64,000 nucleotides of DNA from Zavarzinella sp. (GTDB lineage Bacteria > Planctomycetota > Planctomycetia > Gemmatales > Gemmataceae). The translations under genes were made by a program, and so were the position numbers. Below are positions 1 through 9,902 of this stretch, one piece after another. Where the stretch lies: NCBI GenBank assembly GCA_041399155.1, contig JAWKTI010000001.1, positions 1,302,001 to 1,366,000 on the forward strand, written 5' to 3'. Under the pieces are notes generated by a model that saw nothing but the letters and a program-made list of their open reading frames with translations, searched no databases and was not told the origin of the DNA. The number at the start of each line of letters is the position of its first letter. Positions within the stretch are counted from its first letter, which is position 1.

Positions 1-107
1 TGGACAGTGATTTCGCGCAGCATTTTCTGGTGTTCAACTAAACAAAGATTTCTATCATCTCCTGGCAACGATACGCAATGTCAGTTGCAGTGATCTTCAA
101 AGCTATC

Positions 108-1580
108 TCAATTCCGAGGCTGCTTTGCTGGATCAAATTCAGGACGAATTTTCCCATTGAGATCAATGATTGGTCGCGGGTTTTCCACTTTGCCCAGTTC
201 CCGCACCCCTGGCCCAATCCCTTTCACTCCAAGGTCTTTGTCGATTACTTTTATCAGTGCCTCCATCTTCTCTACGATCTCAGGATGATCAGCAATGATA
301 TCATTTTGTTCGCTGATATCAGATGCCAGATTGTAAAGCCGCATCGGTGATTGTGCATCCTTCCCAGGAGTATTTTTCTTTTTTTGCACTGTCTGTGGTA
401 AATGCAATTTCCAATCACCCTGTCTGATCGCCTGTAATTCCAGTCCGCGGTAATAATACTGCACGGTGCGTGCCATTTTACCTTGTTTCGGATCTTTCAG
501 GAGTCCTGATAAATCAACACCATCGATCTGAATTTTCTCTGGAACCGTCCCACCAGAAAGAGCCACAAAGGTGGGTAACAGGTCGATCATTCCAGTAATG
601 GCATTCGTCGAAGTGCCTGCAGGAATGGTTTTTGGCCACCAGGCAATCGTGGGAACTCGCATCCCACCTTCCCAGGTGCTGCCTTTATTACCACGTAATG
701 GTGTATTTTCCGCTCGCGGCGTGCCACCGTTATCGCTTGTGAAGATCACAAGCGTATTTTCCGATATTCCCGCCTGTTTAATTGCATCCAATACTGTGCC
801 CACGCTCCAATCCACTTCTTCTACCCAGTCCGCATAAATACCGTGTGGGGAACGGCCTGCCCATTTTTTGCCAGGATAAATCGGAAAATGCACCGCACTG
901 TGGGGCAGATACAGAAAAAATGGTTGTGCCTTGTTATCAGTAATAAATTTTACTGCTTCTGTTGTGTAAAGTTCTACCAATGATTGCTGATCATCGGGAA
1001 GTACCCGCTTGACTACTTTGCCATCTTTCAACAGTGGCAGTGGCGGCTGACCAGCACCTTTCGGTTTCGGTAACGGCTTTCCGAGATCACTTTTAATCCC
1101 ATCTTCTGCAGGGCCCATATCGTTAGAGTAGGGCAGGCCGAAATACTGATCAAAGCCGTGTTGCTGGGGCATGAATTCCGGTTGATCTCCCAGATGCCAT
1201 TTGCCCACAATTGCTGTTTTATATCCCCTGCTTTTCAGCAGCTTTGCAACTGAAATTTCTTTTGAAGAGAGCCCCACGGCATTGCCAGGAAAAAGTACAT
1301 GGGGAATGGGTAGCACCCGTTTCGGATAACATCCGGTGATCAGTGATGCCCGCGAAGGCGAACATACAGGTGCTGCATAAAACGATGTTAGTTTGCAGCC
1401 TTCTTTCGCCATCGTATCCAACGCTGGTGTACGATTCTTTTTAGAGCCAAACGGCCCGATATCTGCATAACCAAGATCGTCGATGTTAATCAGAACGATA
1501 TTCGGTTGTTGCTTTTCCTGTCCAGTAAGGCTGGAAACAGTAATTGCGAGGAAAGCCAGGACGATTGAGAGGTAACGCAT
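108..1580 (-). CDS. Secreted sulfatase (arylsulfatase type)
   Basis: Type I sulfatase that should hydrolyse sulfate esters, probably on polysaccharides, outside the cytoplasm. Residues 1-20 form a signal peptide. The N-terminal metal-binding pair D34-D35 sits in INIDDLGYAD. The formylglycine signature CSPSR begins at C73 and is followed by ASLITG. The second metal-binding motif FTSDNGG lies near residue 280. The 490-residue length is normal for the family. It is the last gene of a minus-strand run, 30 bases downstream of the zinc-ribbon protein gene, which suggests one transcript. The substrate cannot be read from the sequence. Confidence 0.93.
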   Translation of the reverse strand: MRYLSIVLAFLAITVSSLTGQEKQQPNIVLINIDDLGYADIGPFGSKKNRTPALDTMAKEGCKLTSFYAAPVCSPSRASLITGCYPKRVLPIPHVLFPGNAVGLSSKEISVAKLLKSRGYKTAIVGKWHLGDQPEFMPQQHGFDQYFGLPYSNDMGPAEDGIKSDLGKPLPKPKGAGQPPLPLLKDGKVVKRVLPDDQQSLVELYTTEAVKFITDNKAQPFFLYLPHSAVHFPIYPGKKWAGRSPHGIYADWVEEVDWSVGTVLDAIKQAGISENTLVIFTSDNGGTPRAENTPLRGNKGSTWEGGMRVPTIAWWPKTIPAGTSTNAITGMIDLLPTFVALSGGTVPEKIQIDGVDLSGLLKDPKQGKMARTVQYYYRGLELQAIRQGDWKLHLPQTVQKKKNTPGKDAQSPMRLYNLASDISEQNDIIADHPEIVEKMEALIKVIDKDLGVKGIGPGVRELGKVENPRPIIDLNGKIRPEFDPAKQPRN

Positions 1581-1610
1581 AGATTTTCTCGAAGTGGATC
1601 GCTTGGAAAT

Positions 1611-3107
1611 TTACTGAATGTCGGAAAGTTGAAACTTAACGCCGATGACAGTGGTGGCCCAGATAGAACGATCCTGGTTCCCTTCATCTTGGTAGGTCAG
1701 TTTACCTTTTCGAAGTTGAATTTTCCAAATGAGCTGGGTGTCTTTTGGTTTCGGTTTCAGGTAATTCAAAACAGATTCTTTGGGAGCAACATGTACGTAG
1801 TACGTGGCCTCTTCGCCAGGTTTCAGGGGATCTTTCCGACTTTCATATCCCACCGCATATTCATTTATAACTGATGGTGCGTGTGGCCAGTCAAACGTAC
1901 CACAGAAGGAGCGTTTTTCATGCCAAAGGCTGGTTAATGGCGTAGGTTGCGAATCTTTTTTTGCACGATTAAAAGCCGGGTCATCTGGGTGAAAAGCAAG
2001 GTCTTTGGATAAATTTTGAATGTTCAGCTGCAGTATGATAGTCTCAGGTGGGACTGGTCGTTCATTTCGATTCTTTTTCGTCTCTGTAACGCAAACCAGC
2101 TTATCTCGAACAATCTTCTGTGGTACGATTTTCAAATCTCCTACCGTCAGTTCATTACCTAACGTCACCTGTAATTTTTCTGGCACAGAAAGCTCTGCCA
2201 CTGGTCTTCGATCCAGCGGTAACCAATCTAGTGACGTCTGTTTGGGGTCTGCTTTTTGATATTGCCCATAAACATCGGGAATATTTTCGAATGGGTGGGG
2301 AGTAGAATCCGTTAAAAAGTAGCTGTAGCCAAAAAAACCAGCAGCACCTGTCATGAGGAGGCCATATGCAAGCAAAATCCACGTAAATGCGGAAGACCCG
2401 CCCGAACCCGCTTTTGATTTTTCCGGTTTTGCCTTAGTGGCTTTTTGGGTGCGTGCCTGGTAATTGGAACCGGCTTCCTCTTCTTCGACATCATCTGAAG
2501 GCGGTTCATCCAATGCTTCGATGCGGGGTGCTGCCAGTTCCGATTGCCCGAAAAGGTCGAAGGTCTGCGGTTGGGCAGGAAAGTGCTGCTCAGGTGCTGC
2601 CTGTTCCACTATTTGTGGGGCTGGTGCAGAAATTGGCTTTGGGGCCTCATTAGGTTGCTCATTCGCTACAGAATCAGAAAAATCTTCAAACGGATTTGTC
2701 GGTTCTATAGCTAATTCTGGCTCTTCGTTGGCAACAAATTCTGTTGTTTGTTCTGTGTTTGGGGGCAATTTTAGTTGCTGGTTCTCAGTATCGTCCAGAG
2801 AGTAATTTCCTCGAATGTTTTCGGTCTGTGGCACTACTGGTTTCAGTGGCTCATCAGCAAAAAAGTCATCACCAGAACTTTGTTCTGAAAAAATGCTTTC
2901 CGTTGACTCGGTGGGCTGTTGGAACTTTGGTAACTCTTCATCAGTTTCTGGTGTCAATACCTCATCGGCCACAGGTGGTGAAGCTTTCGGATCATGCGCT
3001 TTCACGACAGATTTACAGTGGGGGCATCGGACATTTTTGCCTATCAGAGCAATCCCCACTGCCATCAAATTGCCACAGTTCGAACATGGAAAATTGATTG
3101 TATCCAT
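1611..3107 (-). CDS. Zinc-ribbon, acidic-linker, single-pass membrane protein of unknown function
   Basis: I do not recognise a named family over the full length (498 residues). Residues 8-31 hold two CxxC pairs (CSNC and CPHC), a small zinc ribbon of the kind common at the N-terminus of planctomycete proteins. A long acidic, proline/glutamine-rich and probably disordered stretch follows (about 40-230). A single hydrophobic helix comes next (about 240-262, beginning AFTWILLAYG). The C-terminal ~230 residues look beta-rich and extracytoplasmic, vaguely like DUF4352-type domains. An AGAGAAA-like ribosome site precedes the ATG. It lies between the WD40/cytochrome gene (45-base gap) and the sulfatase gene (30-base gap), so probably in one operon. 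Confidence 0.82.
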   Translation of the reverse strand: MDTINFPCSNCGNLMAVGIALIGKNVRCPHCKSVVKAHDPKASPPVADEVLTPETDEELPKFQQPTESTESIFSEQSSGDDFFADEPLKPVVPQTENIRGNYSLDDTENQQLKLPPNTEQTTEFVANEEPELAIEPTNPFEDFSDSVANEQPNEAPKPISAPAPQIVEQAAPEQHFPAQPQTFDLFGQSELAAPRIEALDEPPSDDVEEEEAGSNYQARTQKATKAKPEKSKAGSGGSSAFTWILLAYGLLMTGAAGFFGYSYFLTDSTPHPFENIPDVYGQYQKADPKQTSLDWLPLDRRPVAELSVPEKLQVTLGNELTVGDLKIVPQKIVRDKLVCVTETKKNRNERPVPPETIILQLNIQNLSKDLAFHPDDPAFNRAKKDSQPTPLTSLWHEKRSFCGTFDWPHAPSVINEYAVGYESRKDPLKPGEEATYYVHVAPKESVLNYLKPKPKDTQLIWKIQLRKGKLTYQDEGNQDRSIWATTVIGVKFQLSDIQ

Positions 3108-3152
3108 AATTTCTCTTTGCTATCCGCTTGATGATTTCGTCGTTACAAGACA

Positions 3153-4685
3153 TTATTTTGGTACTGGAACAAACGATTTTTGCAATTTTCCAGTCATGGG
3201 ATCGTGCAGTCGAACGAGCCCGTCAAACCCAGCAGATGCGACGGATTTTCCATTAGGGTGGTAGCTTAGGGTGTAAACAGGCGAAATTACGTTTTCAAAT
3301 GTAGATTTCGTCTGCCCAGTTCGCACGTCAAATACCTTGATTTCTCCTTTCCCATCCAGGCTACTGCCAGCGGCAAAGTATTGCCCATGTGGGTCAAACG
3401 CCAGCGCATATATCCGGCCATTCAACGCAGGAAATTCTCTGATTTTGTTGGCATCGTCACCAATCTGCCGTTTCACTTCACGATGGATCTTATAAAGACG
3501 TGCTTTTCCATCAGAGCCAGCAACAAGAATTTCGTCATAAACCTGTGCAGGTTGACCAGGTGCGTCGTTTGGAACAACCGCCATCTTTTGTTTGAATTGA
3601 TGATCTCTTATTCCCATCAAAGGAACATTGATTCGGCTTGTCTGCGAACCAAAAAGAGCAACGGCCTTCATGGTTTCCAGTAAATCCGGACGAATTGTGG
3701 GTCGTAGCTGAACTGCCAGCAGACCCCCCGTCAGTGCACCAGGTGTAATGCTGGTGACATTGTCGATAAATCGATTCGTCTGAACTTCTGTCAATTTCAC
3801 CGATTGATCACGGCTGATCGATATCAGGTGCTTCCCGGTCTGCGAAAATTCGGTGCCAAGAACCCAATCGGAGTGGGCTCCCTGAAAGAGTACCTGCTTA
3901 CCATCAGCAACGGTAAATGCCCTCAGGGTATTGTCTGCACAGCCACATGCGACGATTGCACTATCTGGAGACCAGCTGACACCATAGACAGTGTCGTAAC
4001 CTACTGGAATCGAAGAACGCAATTGGCGTTTCGCAACATCCCAAATCTGGATTTCGCCGAATCTGCCTGGATCTCCGCCAGAAACAGCGAGGTATTTACC
4101 ATCTGGTGAAAAAGCAACTGCCTGGATTCGTTCCGACAGGCCAATTAATCGGCCCACCAGTTGGCTGCCGTCGGCTTTGTGCAACAACACCTCATGGTGT
4201 CCGGCGACAGCCAGTAATTCTCCATCTGGTGAAAAAGCCAATGATGTGATCACTGGCAGCGATTGATATTTAGGTGGGTGGTCAGCATCAATCAGCTGTT
4301 GTTTTGCCGCAGCGGGGGTATCGTCTAGAGCACCTTCTGCTACCCAGCGGGTAATCAGTTCGATTTGTTCTTTGGGTAATTCTGCCTGGCCTTTGGGCAT
4401 TCGGGCTCTACCTTTCACGCCATGTAACAGTTGAACCAACAGACTTTTCGATGGATCTTTTTTCACAATGCCCGGTTGATCGCTGTCTCCAGAATCAAAC
4501 AATTGCTGGTAGCTCGTCATCAGATAACTACCACCCTGCTTTGCAGGCTGGTGGCAGCCGTTACAGTGAATTTGAAATATCGGCCGGACATCGTTGTAAT
4601 AACTGACCGGTTTTTCTGCACTGTTGGTGGTAGCAACACATGCCAACACCAAACTGATTCCAAGTAATCTGTTAAAACGCAACAT
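3153..4685 (-). CDS. Secreted planctomycete cytochrome-like / WD40 repeat protein
   Basis: An exported protein of 510 residues that combines an N-terminal planctomycete-type cytochrome c region with a C-terminal beta-propeller. After a signal peptide (1-22) comes the heme-binding motif CNGCH near residue 42. The spacing and the downstream MPKG motif are typical of the PSCyt1 family. From about residue 140 on there are repeated WD40 units (for example LAFSPDG, VAFSPDG, VSWSPDS, LSYHPNG). Such proteins are abundant in planctomycetes; their electron-transfer partners are not established. The start is supported by AAGGTGG just upstream. It is probably the first gene of the 4685-to-108 operon. Confidence 0.9.
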   Translation of the reverse strand: MLRFNRLLGISLVLACVATTNSAEKPVSYYNDVRPIFQIHCNGCHQPAKQGGSYLMTSYQQLFDSGDSDQPGIVKKDPSKSLLVQLLHGVKGRARMPKGQAELPKEQIELITRWVAEGALDDTPAAAKQQLIDADHPPKYQSLPVITSLAFSPDGELLAVAGHHEVLLHKADGSQLVGRLIGLSERIQAVAFSPDGKYLAVSGGDPGRFGEIQIWDVAKRQLRSSIPVGYDTVYGVSWSPDSAIVACGCADNTLRAFTVADGKQVLFQGAHSDWVLGTEFSQTGKHLISISRDQSVKLTEVQTNRFIDNVTSITPGALTGGLLAVQLRPTIRPDLLETMKAVALFGSQTSRINVPLMGIRDHQFKQKMAVVPNDAPGQPAQVYDEILVAGSDGKARLYKIHREVKRQIGDDANKIREFPALNGRIYALAFDPHGQYFAAGSSLDGKGEIKVFDVRTGQTKSTFENVISPVYTLSYHPNGKSVASAGFDGLVRLHDPMTGKLQKSFVPVPK

Positions 4686-4858
4686 CGTACCACCTTCGCT
4701 GAACGCATCCAGTTTACGCGGGATGCGACTCGTTTACCAGTAAAATTCTATACGATCAACCGATTCACCTTGATCACAAGGCACTCGCTGTCTTCTGCAA
4801 TCCACTCTTGCTGTTCCCACTAATTCGTACACTATCCGTTTGCGTACGAGGAACATTC

Positions 4859-5806
4859 GTGAAAGGCGATATCTGTTTAGTGACCGGTGGTGCCGGATTT
4901 ATTGGCTCCCACCTGGTTGATGTACTTTTCCAGCAAGGGGCCACTGTTCGAATTCTGGACGATCTCAGCACGGGACTTGCCGAAAATCTGTTCCACGTGC
5001 GTGAACACATCCAACTGATTCATGGTTCGATTCTTGATGAATCTGCTGTGAAGCAGTCGATGCACGGAGTGCGTTATGTCTTTCACCTGGGTGCACTCGC
5101 ATCAGTGGCACGTAGTGTTGAGGCCCCCATGGTGAGTCATGCTGCTTGTGCCACGGGAACGGTAATGGTACTGGACCAGGCACGCCTTGCTGGAGTTCAG
5201 CGCGTGGTTTACGCAGCCAGTTCCAGCATGTATGGCGGTAGTTCATCCGCCAACGGTCAGCAGGAAAACCAGTTACCATGCACGCTGTCTCCATATGCTG
5301 CAGCAAAACTGGCAGGTGAGTACTACATGCAGGCTTTTGCCGCAACTTATGGAATTGAAACCGTTCGGTTGCGTTTTTTCAACATTTTTGGCCCACGTCA
5401 GCGTTCTGATTCGCCCTATTCCGGCGTCATTGCCATATTTATCGACAAAATGTCGCGCGGGGAAGCTCCTGGCATCCATGGTGATGGATTGCAATCCCGC
5501 GATTTCACATATGTGGGCAATGCTGTGCAAGCCTTAACCAAAGCAGCCACGGCACCTGGTGTCTCAGGCAAAGTCTTTAATGTGGGTACGGGTAACAGTA
5601 CCACGGTGCTGGATTTGGTGCAGGCATTGAACCAGATTTTGGGTAAATCGCTGCAGCCAAAGCACTTAGACCCGAGGACCGGGGATGTACGCTACTCGCT
5701 GGCTGATATTTCCAATACGATACAGGAGCTTGGCTACCAGCCCCACGTTTCGTTCTACGATGGTCTGGAAAAGACCGTCCAATGGTATCAAAAGTCCCAA
5801 GGATAG
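4859..5806 (+). CDS. NAD-dependent epimerase/dehydratase (UDP-sugar 4-epimerase-like)
   Basis: Extended short-chain dehydrogenase acting on nucleotide sugars, probably a UDP-hexose 4-epimerase-type step in cell-envelope sugar synthesis. The Rossmann motif TGGAGFIGSH lies at the very N-terminus. A catalytic Ser region (AASSSMYGG) and the Tyr-Lys pair (SPYAAAK) follow, then a late DFTYV motif typical of these epimerases. I place the start at the GTG at 4859: a GAGGA ribosome site sits at 4848-4852 and the protein then begins right before the Rossmann strand (315 residues). An in-frame ATG at 4808 would add 17 residues that do not fit the fold. It is transcribed convergently to the sigma-54 activator. 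Confidence 0.9.
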   Translation: MKGDICLVTGGAGFIGSHLVDVLFQQGATVRILDDLSTGLAENLFHVREHIQLIHGSILDESAVKQSMHGVRYVFHLGALASVARSVEAPMVSHAACATGTVMVLDQARLAGVQRVVYAASSSMYGGSSSANGQQENQLPCTLSPYAAAKLAGEYYMQAFAATYGIETVRLRFFNIFGPRQRSDSPYSGVIAIFIDKMSRGEAPGIHGDGLQSRDFTYVGNAVQALTKAATAPGVSGKVFNVGTGNSTTVLDLVQALNQILGKSLQPKHLDPRTGDVRYSLADISNTIQELGYQPHVSFYDGLEKTVQWYQKSQG

Positions 5807-6011
5807 TCAGATATTAATAATAAACTCATTTATTGCTCCGTTATGTAGGAATGTACACAAGAAATAGTGGCACATAATCACTAATATACAATTTAACACA
5901 TCGATCAGGGATTTGTTGGCATTTTTTTTGGAAAAAAGTGTTGGATCGTTGTAAGTGCTTACGAATCAAGTGGTTATGACTGGAATAATTGCATAATTTC
6001 TTTCATATTCG

Positions 6012-7067
6012 TCATTCTGCATCTTCAGTGGGTTCCTGCTTGCTTGATTTGTTTAATCCGTATTCTTCCAGCTTTTTGTGCAATGTATTTCGATTGATTC
6101 CCAGACGATCTGCCGCCACTACCTTGACGTGGTCGCTGGCATTCATCACTTGTTCCAGCAATTGACGTTCCACTTCCCGCACCACTGTAGTGTACAGATC
6201 CTTTGATTCAGTACCGGCTGACTGAAGTGCTGTCTGGATCAGCATGTTCACTTGTGAAGACACATCCTGCCCCGATCTGGATTTTCTGGTGCGGAGTGAA
6301 TATTTTGGCCGGTTCAACTGGAGCATGTCCAGCGATGGGGCTTTGTCGGCAGACAGCACTACAATTCGTTCGATAGTATTTTCAAGTTCCCGCACGTTAC
6401 CCGGCCAATCGTGGGCTTGCAGGGCACGAATAATGTCCGCAGGTAGCTGTTCTGCACGTGGGGTTGATTCCAGAAAACGCTGGTAGAAAAAATCTGCAAG
6501 CAAGGCGATATCTTCCGGACGTTCCCGCAAAGGCGGCAGCATGATTGGTATTACATTCAAGCGATAATACAAATCTTCGCGAAATCGCCCACGATCGATC
6601 TCATCTTCCAGTGATTCGTTGGTTGCGGCAACCACGCGAACATTTACTGCGATGGTTTTCGTGTCACCAACCCGTTCAAATTCCTGTTCCTGGAGCACCC
6701 GAAGCAGTTTTACCTGTAGTTTGGGTGACATACTGTTAATTTCGTCAAGAAAAATAGTCCCGCCGTGGGCAGCTTCGAATCTACCCGTTTTGTTCTCGAT
6801 TGCCCCCGTAAATGACCCTTTGATATGGCCAAACAGTTCACTTTCCAGAAGATTTTCGTGCAGTGCCCCGCAATTGACCCGAATGTATGGTCCACTGGAC
6901 CGTTTGCTACGTTTGTGAATTGCTTTCGCGATCAGTTCTTTCCCAGTACCTGTCTCACCAATCAACAGAACGCTGGCATCGCTGGGTGCAGCCAGGCGAG
7001 TCATTCGGTACACCTCCCGCATTGCCGGACTGGAACCAACAATCTCTGGCAGCAACGGTTCCGACAT
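6012..7067 (-). CDS. Sigma-54-dependent transcriptional activator without a receiver domain
   Basis: AAA+ enhancer-binding protein that would remodel sigma-54 RNA polymerase at target promoters. Residues 8-240 form the AAA+ domain: Walker A GETGTGKE, the sigma-54-contact loop GSFTGA (family consensus GAFTGA, so an A-to-S change), Walker B GGTIFLDE, and the arginine-finger region. The C-terminal ~40 residues are a Fis-type helix-turn-helix ([16 protein letters not shown]). At 351 residues it has no room for an N-terminal response-regulator, GAF or PAS domain, so its activity must be controlled in some other way. A GGAG site precedes the ATG. It is divergent from the SDR gene across a 400-base region rich in inverted repeats. 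Confidence 0.93.
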   Translation of the reverse strand: MSEPLLPEIVGSSPAMREVYRMTRLAAPSDASVLLIGETGTGKELIAKAIHKRSKRSSGPYIRVNCGALHENLLESELFGHIKGSFTGAIENKTGRFEAAHGGTIFLDEINSMSPKLQVKLLRVLQEQEFERVGDTKTIAVNVRVVAATNESLEDEIDRGRFREDLYYRLNVIPIMLPPLRERPEDIALLADFFYQRFLESTPRAEQLPADIIRALQAHDWPGNVRELENTIERIVVLSADKAPSLDMLQLNRPKYSLRTRKSRSGQDVSSQVNMLIQTALQSAGTESKDLYTTVVREVERQLLEQVMNASDHVKVVAADRLGINRNTLHKKLEEYGLNKSSKQEPTEDAE

Positions 7068-7183
7068 AAAACTCCATTGAACAAACTGGTCAACAATCTA
7101 CAGCACAATCCCATGCATTGTAGCACGCACTGCCTAGAGATTAAACTTTTGCTAACCAGACTCTTTGCAAATAGTGTGCGAAA

Positions 7184-7207
7184 GTACAAAATTGGTATGT
7201 TTTGTAC
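7184..7207. promoter_or_regulatory. Perfect 8+8 bp inverted repeat (possible operator)
   Basis: GTACAAAA (7184-7191) is repeated in inverted orientation as TTTTGTAC (7200-7207) around an 8-base spacer, TTGGTATG. The site sits about 120 bases upstream of the sigma-54 activator start. Its symmetry and spacing fit a dimeric repressor or activator site; an RNA hairpin is also possible. The function is inferred from symmetry and position only. Confidence 0.35.
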
Positions 7208-7245
7208 CGTTTTTCGATCCCACCACTAGAAAGTATATCCAAATT

Positions 7246-7285
7246 CTGCCTAATTATTGTGCACAGATGCTCAAATAATAGGCAG
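7246..7285. repeat. Long imperfect inverted repeat
   Basis: CTGCCTAATTATT (7246-7258) faces AATAATAGGCAG (7274-7285), giving about 12 paired bases with one bulged base and a 15-base loop. It could be a regulatory site or a transcript hairpin. No T-run follows on either strand, so it does not look like a simple intrinsic terminator. Confidence 0.4.
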
Positions 7286-7357
7286 ATTGGTGCGAGTGGG
7301 ATTCTACTTTTCACCAAACAATGCCGTACGTGTTGCAGACAGAAAATATGGCTGTAA

Positions 7358-7375
7358 ACCCCCTGCTTTAGGGGT
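7358..7375. repeat. Short GC-rich hairpin
   Basis: ACCCC (7358-7362) pairs with GGGGT (7371-7375) around an 8-base loop, about 90 bases upstream of the SDR start codon. It is followed by GTCAAAAC, so not by a T-run on the plus strand. It may influence the SDR leader; this is weak evidence. Confidence 0.2.
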
Positions 7376-7467
7376 CAAAACAGCACCGATGTTTGACAGT
7401 TGGTATCTGTGCGGCACTTTGATAAGTTTTTTAGAACAGATACCTCTCTCAATCATGGGAATGAAAC

Positions 7468-8241
7468 ATGCACGCAAGTATTGAAAAACTGTTCGATTTA
7501 AGTGGTCGGGTGGCACTTGTGACAGGTGGCAACAAAGGCCTCGGGCGGGAAATGGCTCTTGGGCTCGCACGAGTGGGTGCCGATCTGTTGATTGCCAGCA
7601 GAAATGTGGCTGAGTTGCAATCCGCTGCCAAAGAAATTGCAGCTGATACTGGTCGTCGTGTCGAATGGGTGCAGACCGATGTCAGTGATCGCTCTCAGAT
7701 TGCCGCACTTGGTAAAGAAGTAGTCACTCGAATGGGCCGCGTGGATATCCTGATTAACAATGCGGGTATGAATCAACCCCAGGCAATCGATGAAATTACG
7801 GACGATGTGTGGGATAGAATCGTGGAAGTCAATCTTTCTTCCATCATGGCACTGACACGAGCTGTCGTTCCAGATATGTGTTCCCGCAAGTGGGGCAGGG
7901 TGGTGCACATTTCGTCAATCATGGGGATCATTTCCAAAGATCGTCGCAATGCTTACTCCGCTACCAAGCGGGCATTAATCGGACTTGCACAGGCAAGCGC
8001 ACTCGATTTAGGTGCCCACAATGTCACGGTGAATTGTATCGCACCTGGCCCATTTCTGACCGACATGCCGATGTCGTTACTTTCTGATGTTGAAAAGCAG
8101 CAATTTGCGGCAATGACCGCACTGAATCGGTGGGGACAACCATCAGAATTAGTGGGTCCAGCCTTGTTCCTGTGTAGTGAAGCCGCTAGCTACGTTACAG
8201 GAGAAGTGCTAGTCGTGGATGGGGGCTATACAATACGATAG
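7468..8241 (+). CDS. Short-chain dehydrogenase/reductase (SDR)
   Basis: Classical SDR oxidoreductase of 257 residues, NAD(P)-dependent. It shows the cofactor motif TGGNKGLG (about 18-25), the NNAG motif (about 93), the catalytic Ser (HISSIMG), and Tyr-Lys in YSATK. The C-terminal sequence VVDGGYTI is typical. It resembles gluconate 5-dehydrogenase and FabG-type enzymes; the substrate is not deducible. It stands alone, about 115 bases ahead of the DUF1501 gene, and is divergent from the sigma-54 activator. Confidence 0.92.
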   Translation: MHASIEKLFDLSGRVALVTGGNKGLGREMALGLARVGADLLIASRNVAELQSAAKEIAADTGRRVEWVQTDVSDRSQIAALGKEVVTRMGRVDILINNAGMNQPQAIDEITDDVWDRIVEVNLSSIMALTRAVVPDMCSRKWGRVVHISSIMGIISKDRRNAYSATKRALIGLAQASALDLGAHNVTVNCIAPGPFLTDMPMSLLSDVEKQQFAAMTALNRWGQPSELVGPALFLCSEAASYVTGEVLVVDGGYTIR

Positions 8242-8356
8242 TTGTACGACTGTGTGGAATTCTGGTGGCACTTTTCAGAATTCTGTTGCGTTCCAGAATA
8301 ACTGCTGGTAAAGTGTAATTAATTATCCTGCCACATGATCAATTTGGGGACATTCA

Positions 8357-9817
8357 ATGCTTGTTGTACCAGGGCTTACTGGAAAAGATACTTGTGATGG
8401 AACCACTCGCCGCGATCTTCTACGTATTGGCGGCTCGGGCCTGCTCGGGTTTACTCTGGCCGATCTCTTTCGGGCAAAAAGTGTTGCAAACGAAAAAGTA
8501 TCCGAAGGTGGGCCCGGCTTTGGCAAAGCAAAAAGTGTCATTCTTGTTTACCTGCAAGGTGGACCAAGCCATCTGGATTTGTGGGATCCCAAAGATAACG
8601 TTCCTGAAAAGAATAAAAGTGTTTTCAAGCCGATTGCAACAAAAACACCAGGTGTGCAGTTTACCGAACTGCTTCCAACACTGGCAAAATCTACTGAACG
8701 CTTCAGCTTGATTCGATCCATGAGTTACACGCCTGTCGGGCTGTTTAACCATACTGCAGCGATCTATCAGATGCTGACTGGCTACACTACAGACAAAGTT
8801 TCACCTTCTGGCCAATTAGAGCCACCCACACCAAAGGATTTTCCCAACTTTGGCTGCAATATCATTCGCTTGAAGCCACCCACCGAACCGGTGCTTCCAT
8901 TTGTGATGATGCCCCGCCCACTGCAGGAATCGAACGTGGTTGGGAAAGGTGGGACAGCCGGTTTCTTAGGGAAAGCATACGATCCCTACACGCTGTATCC
9001 AGCAGGCGACGATAACGATATGGCCAAGATGAGCCGTATCCGCACCGAGGATCTGGAATTACGACCTGATGTGAACGAAATTCGTTTGAATCGTCGTGCG
9101 ACGTTGCGGGATACCATTGTTAAAGGGATGCCCGAACTGGAAAAAGCCACCGAAAAGTTTGAATTGAAAGAGTATTACGGCAAGGCTCTTGGCTTGGTGC
9201 TTTCCGGGAAAACTCGCGATGCTTTTGATTTGACCAAAGAAAACGCTGCGATGCATAATCGGTATGGCAAAAATACGTTTGGTCAGTGCTGTCTGCTGGC
9301 CCGTCGGCTTGTAGAAGCGGGTACCCGCGTGGTGGAAATTAATTGGCCCAAAGTTGCCAATTCGGACAATCACTCGTGGGATGTCCATGCGGGCCTCTCA
9401 GGTCGAATGAAAAACAAAGCTGCCCCCATGCTGGATACTGGCCTCGCAGCGTTAATTGACGATCTTGATGAACGTGGCTTACTGAGCGAAACCCTGGTTG
9501 TTGCGGTCGGTGAATTCGGACGCAGTCCTCAGCGTGGTGTCAGCACCAGCGGAAACCAGAATCAGGATGATGGTCGCGACCACTGGCCATACTGCTACAC
9601 TGCAGTCATCGCAGGTGCAGGCATCAAACGTGGTTATGTCCATGGAAAATCGGATAAAACTGGCTCTGCTCCACTGGAAAACCCTGTTCATCCCACCGAT
9701 CTGCTAGCCACAATTTACCACAGTGTGGGGATTGAGCCTGAAACGATCGTTTACAACCACCTGAACCAGCCACGCGAGTTGGTCAAGGGTAGTGTCATCG
9801 GCGGATTGATCGGCTAA
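8357..9817 (+). CDS. DUF1501 protein, Tat-exported
   Basis: A 486-residue member of the DUF1501 family, which has an alkaline-phosphatase/sulfatase-like fold and is greatly expanded in planctomycetes. A twin-arginine signal ([10 protein letters not shown], residues 16-25, followed by a hydrophobic segment) points to folded export. Family motifs include [16 protein letters not shown] near residue 65 and GEFGRSP near 390. These proteins usually pair with secreted cytochrome-like PSCyt proteins. No such partner is adjacent here, so this copy is an orphan. A GGGGA ribosome site precedes the ATG. The biochemical function of the family is not established. Confidence 0.92.
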   Translation: MLVVPGLTGKDTCDGTTRRDLLRIGGSGLLGFTLADLFRAKSVANEKVSEGGPGFGKAKSVILVYLQGGPSHLDLWDPKDNVPEKNKSVFKPIATKTPGVQFTELLPTLAKSTERFSLIRSMSYTPVGLFNHTAAIYQMLTGYTTDKVSPSGQLEPPTPKDFPNFGCNIIRLKPPTEPVLPFVMMPRPLQESNVVGKGGTAGFLGKAYDPYTLYPAGDDNDMAKMSRIRTEDLELRPDVNEIRLNRRATLRDTIVKGMPELEKATEKFELKEYYGKALGLVLSGKTRDAFDLTKENAAMHNRYGKNTFGQCCLLARRLVEAGTRVVEINWPKVANSDNHSWDVHAGLSGRMKNKAAPMLDTGLAALIDDLDERGLLSETLVVAVGEFGRSPQRGVSTSGNQNQDDGRDHWPYCYTAVIAGAGIKRGYVHGKSDKTGSAPLENPVHPTDLLATIYHSVGIEPETIVYNHLNQPRELVKGSVIGGLIG

Positions 9818-9902
9818 ATGTTAGAGTGCTTTTATTTTTAGACGGCCTCTGCAAGCTATTCCAATATCTTCGTGCGAGAATTTGCATGAACAAAACTCTA
9901 CA

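Larger units (their letters stand above)
7068..7467. other. Divergent intergenic region with three inverted repeats
   Basis: This 400-base gap separates the sigma-54 activator (leftward) from the SDR gene (rightward). I find no convincing ORF in it. It holds three separate inverted repeats, at 7184-7207, 7246-7285 and 7358-7375, listed individually. I looked for a -24/-12 sigma-54 promoter (TGGCAC, then TTGC at fixed spacing) and did not see one. Confidence 0.6.

Noticed and set aside
1..107. A short minus-strand frame start at 23 (MLREITV...) running off the left edge
   Set aside because: Only seven codons are visible and no ribosome site precedes it; not supportable as a gene.
8260..8290. 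A possible sigma-54 -24/-12 site (TGGCAC ... TTGC) after the SDR gene
   Set aside because: The spacing is far too long for the TGGCAC-N5-TTGC pattern.
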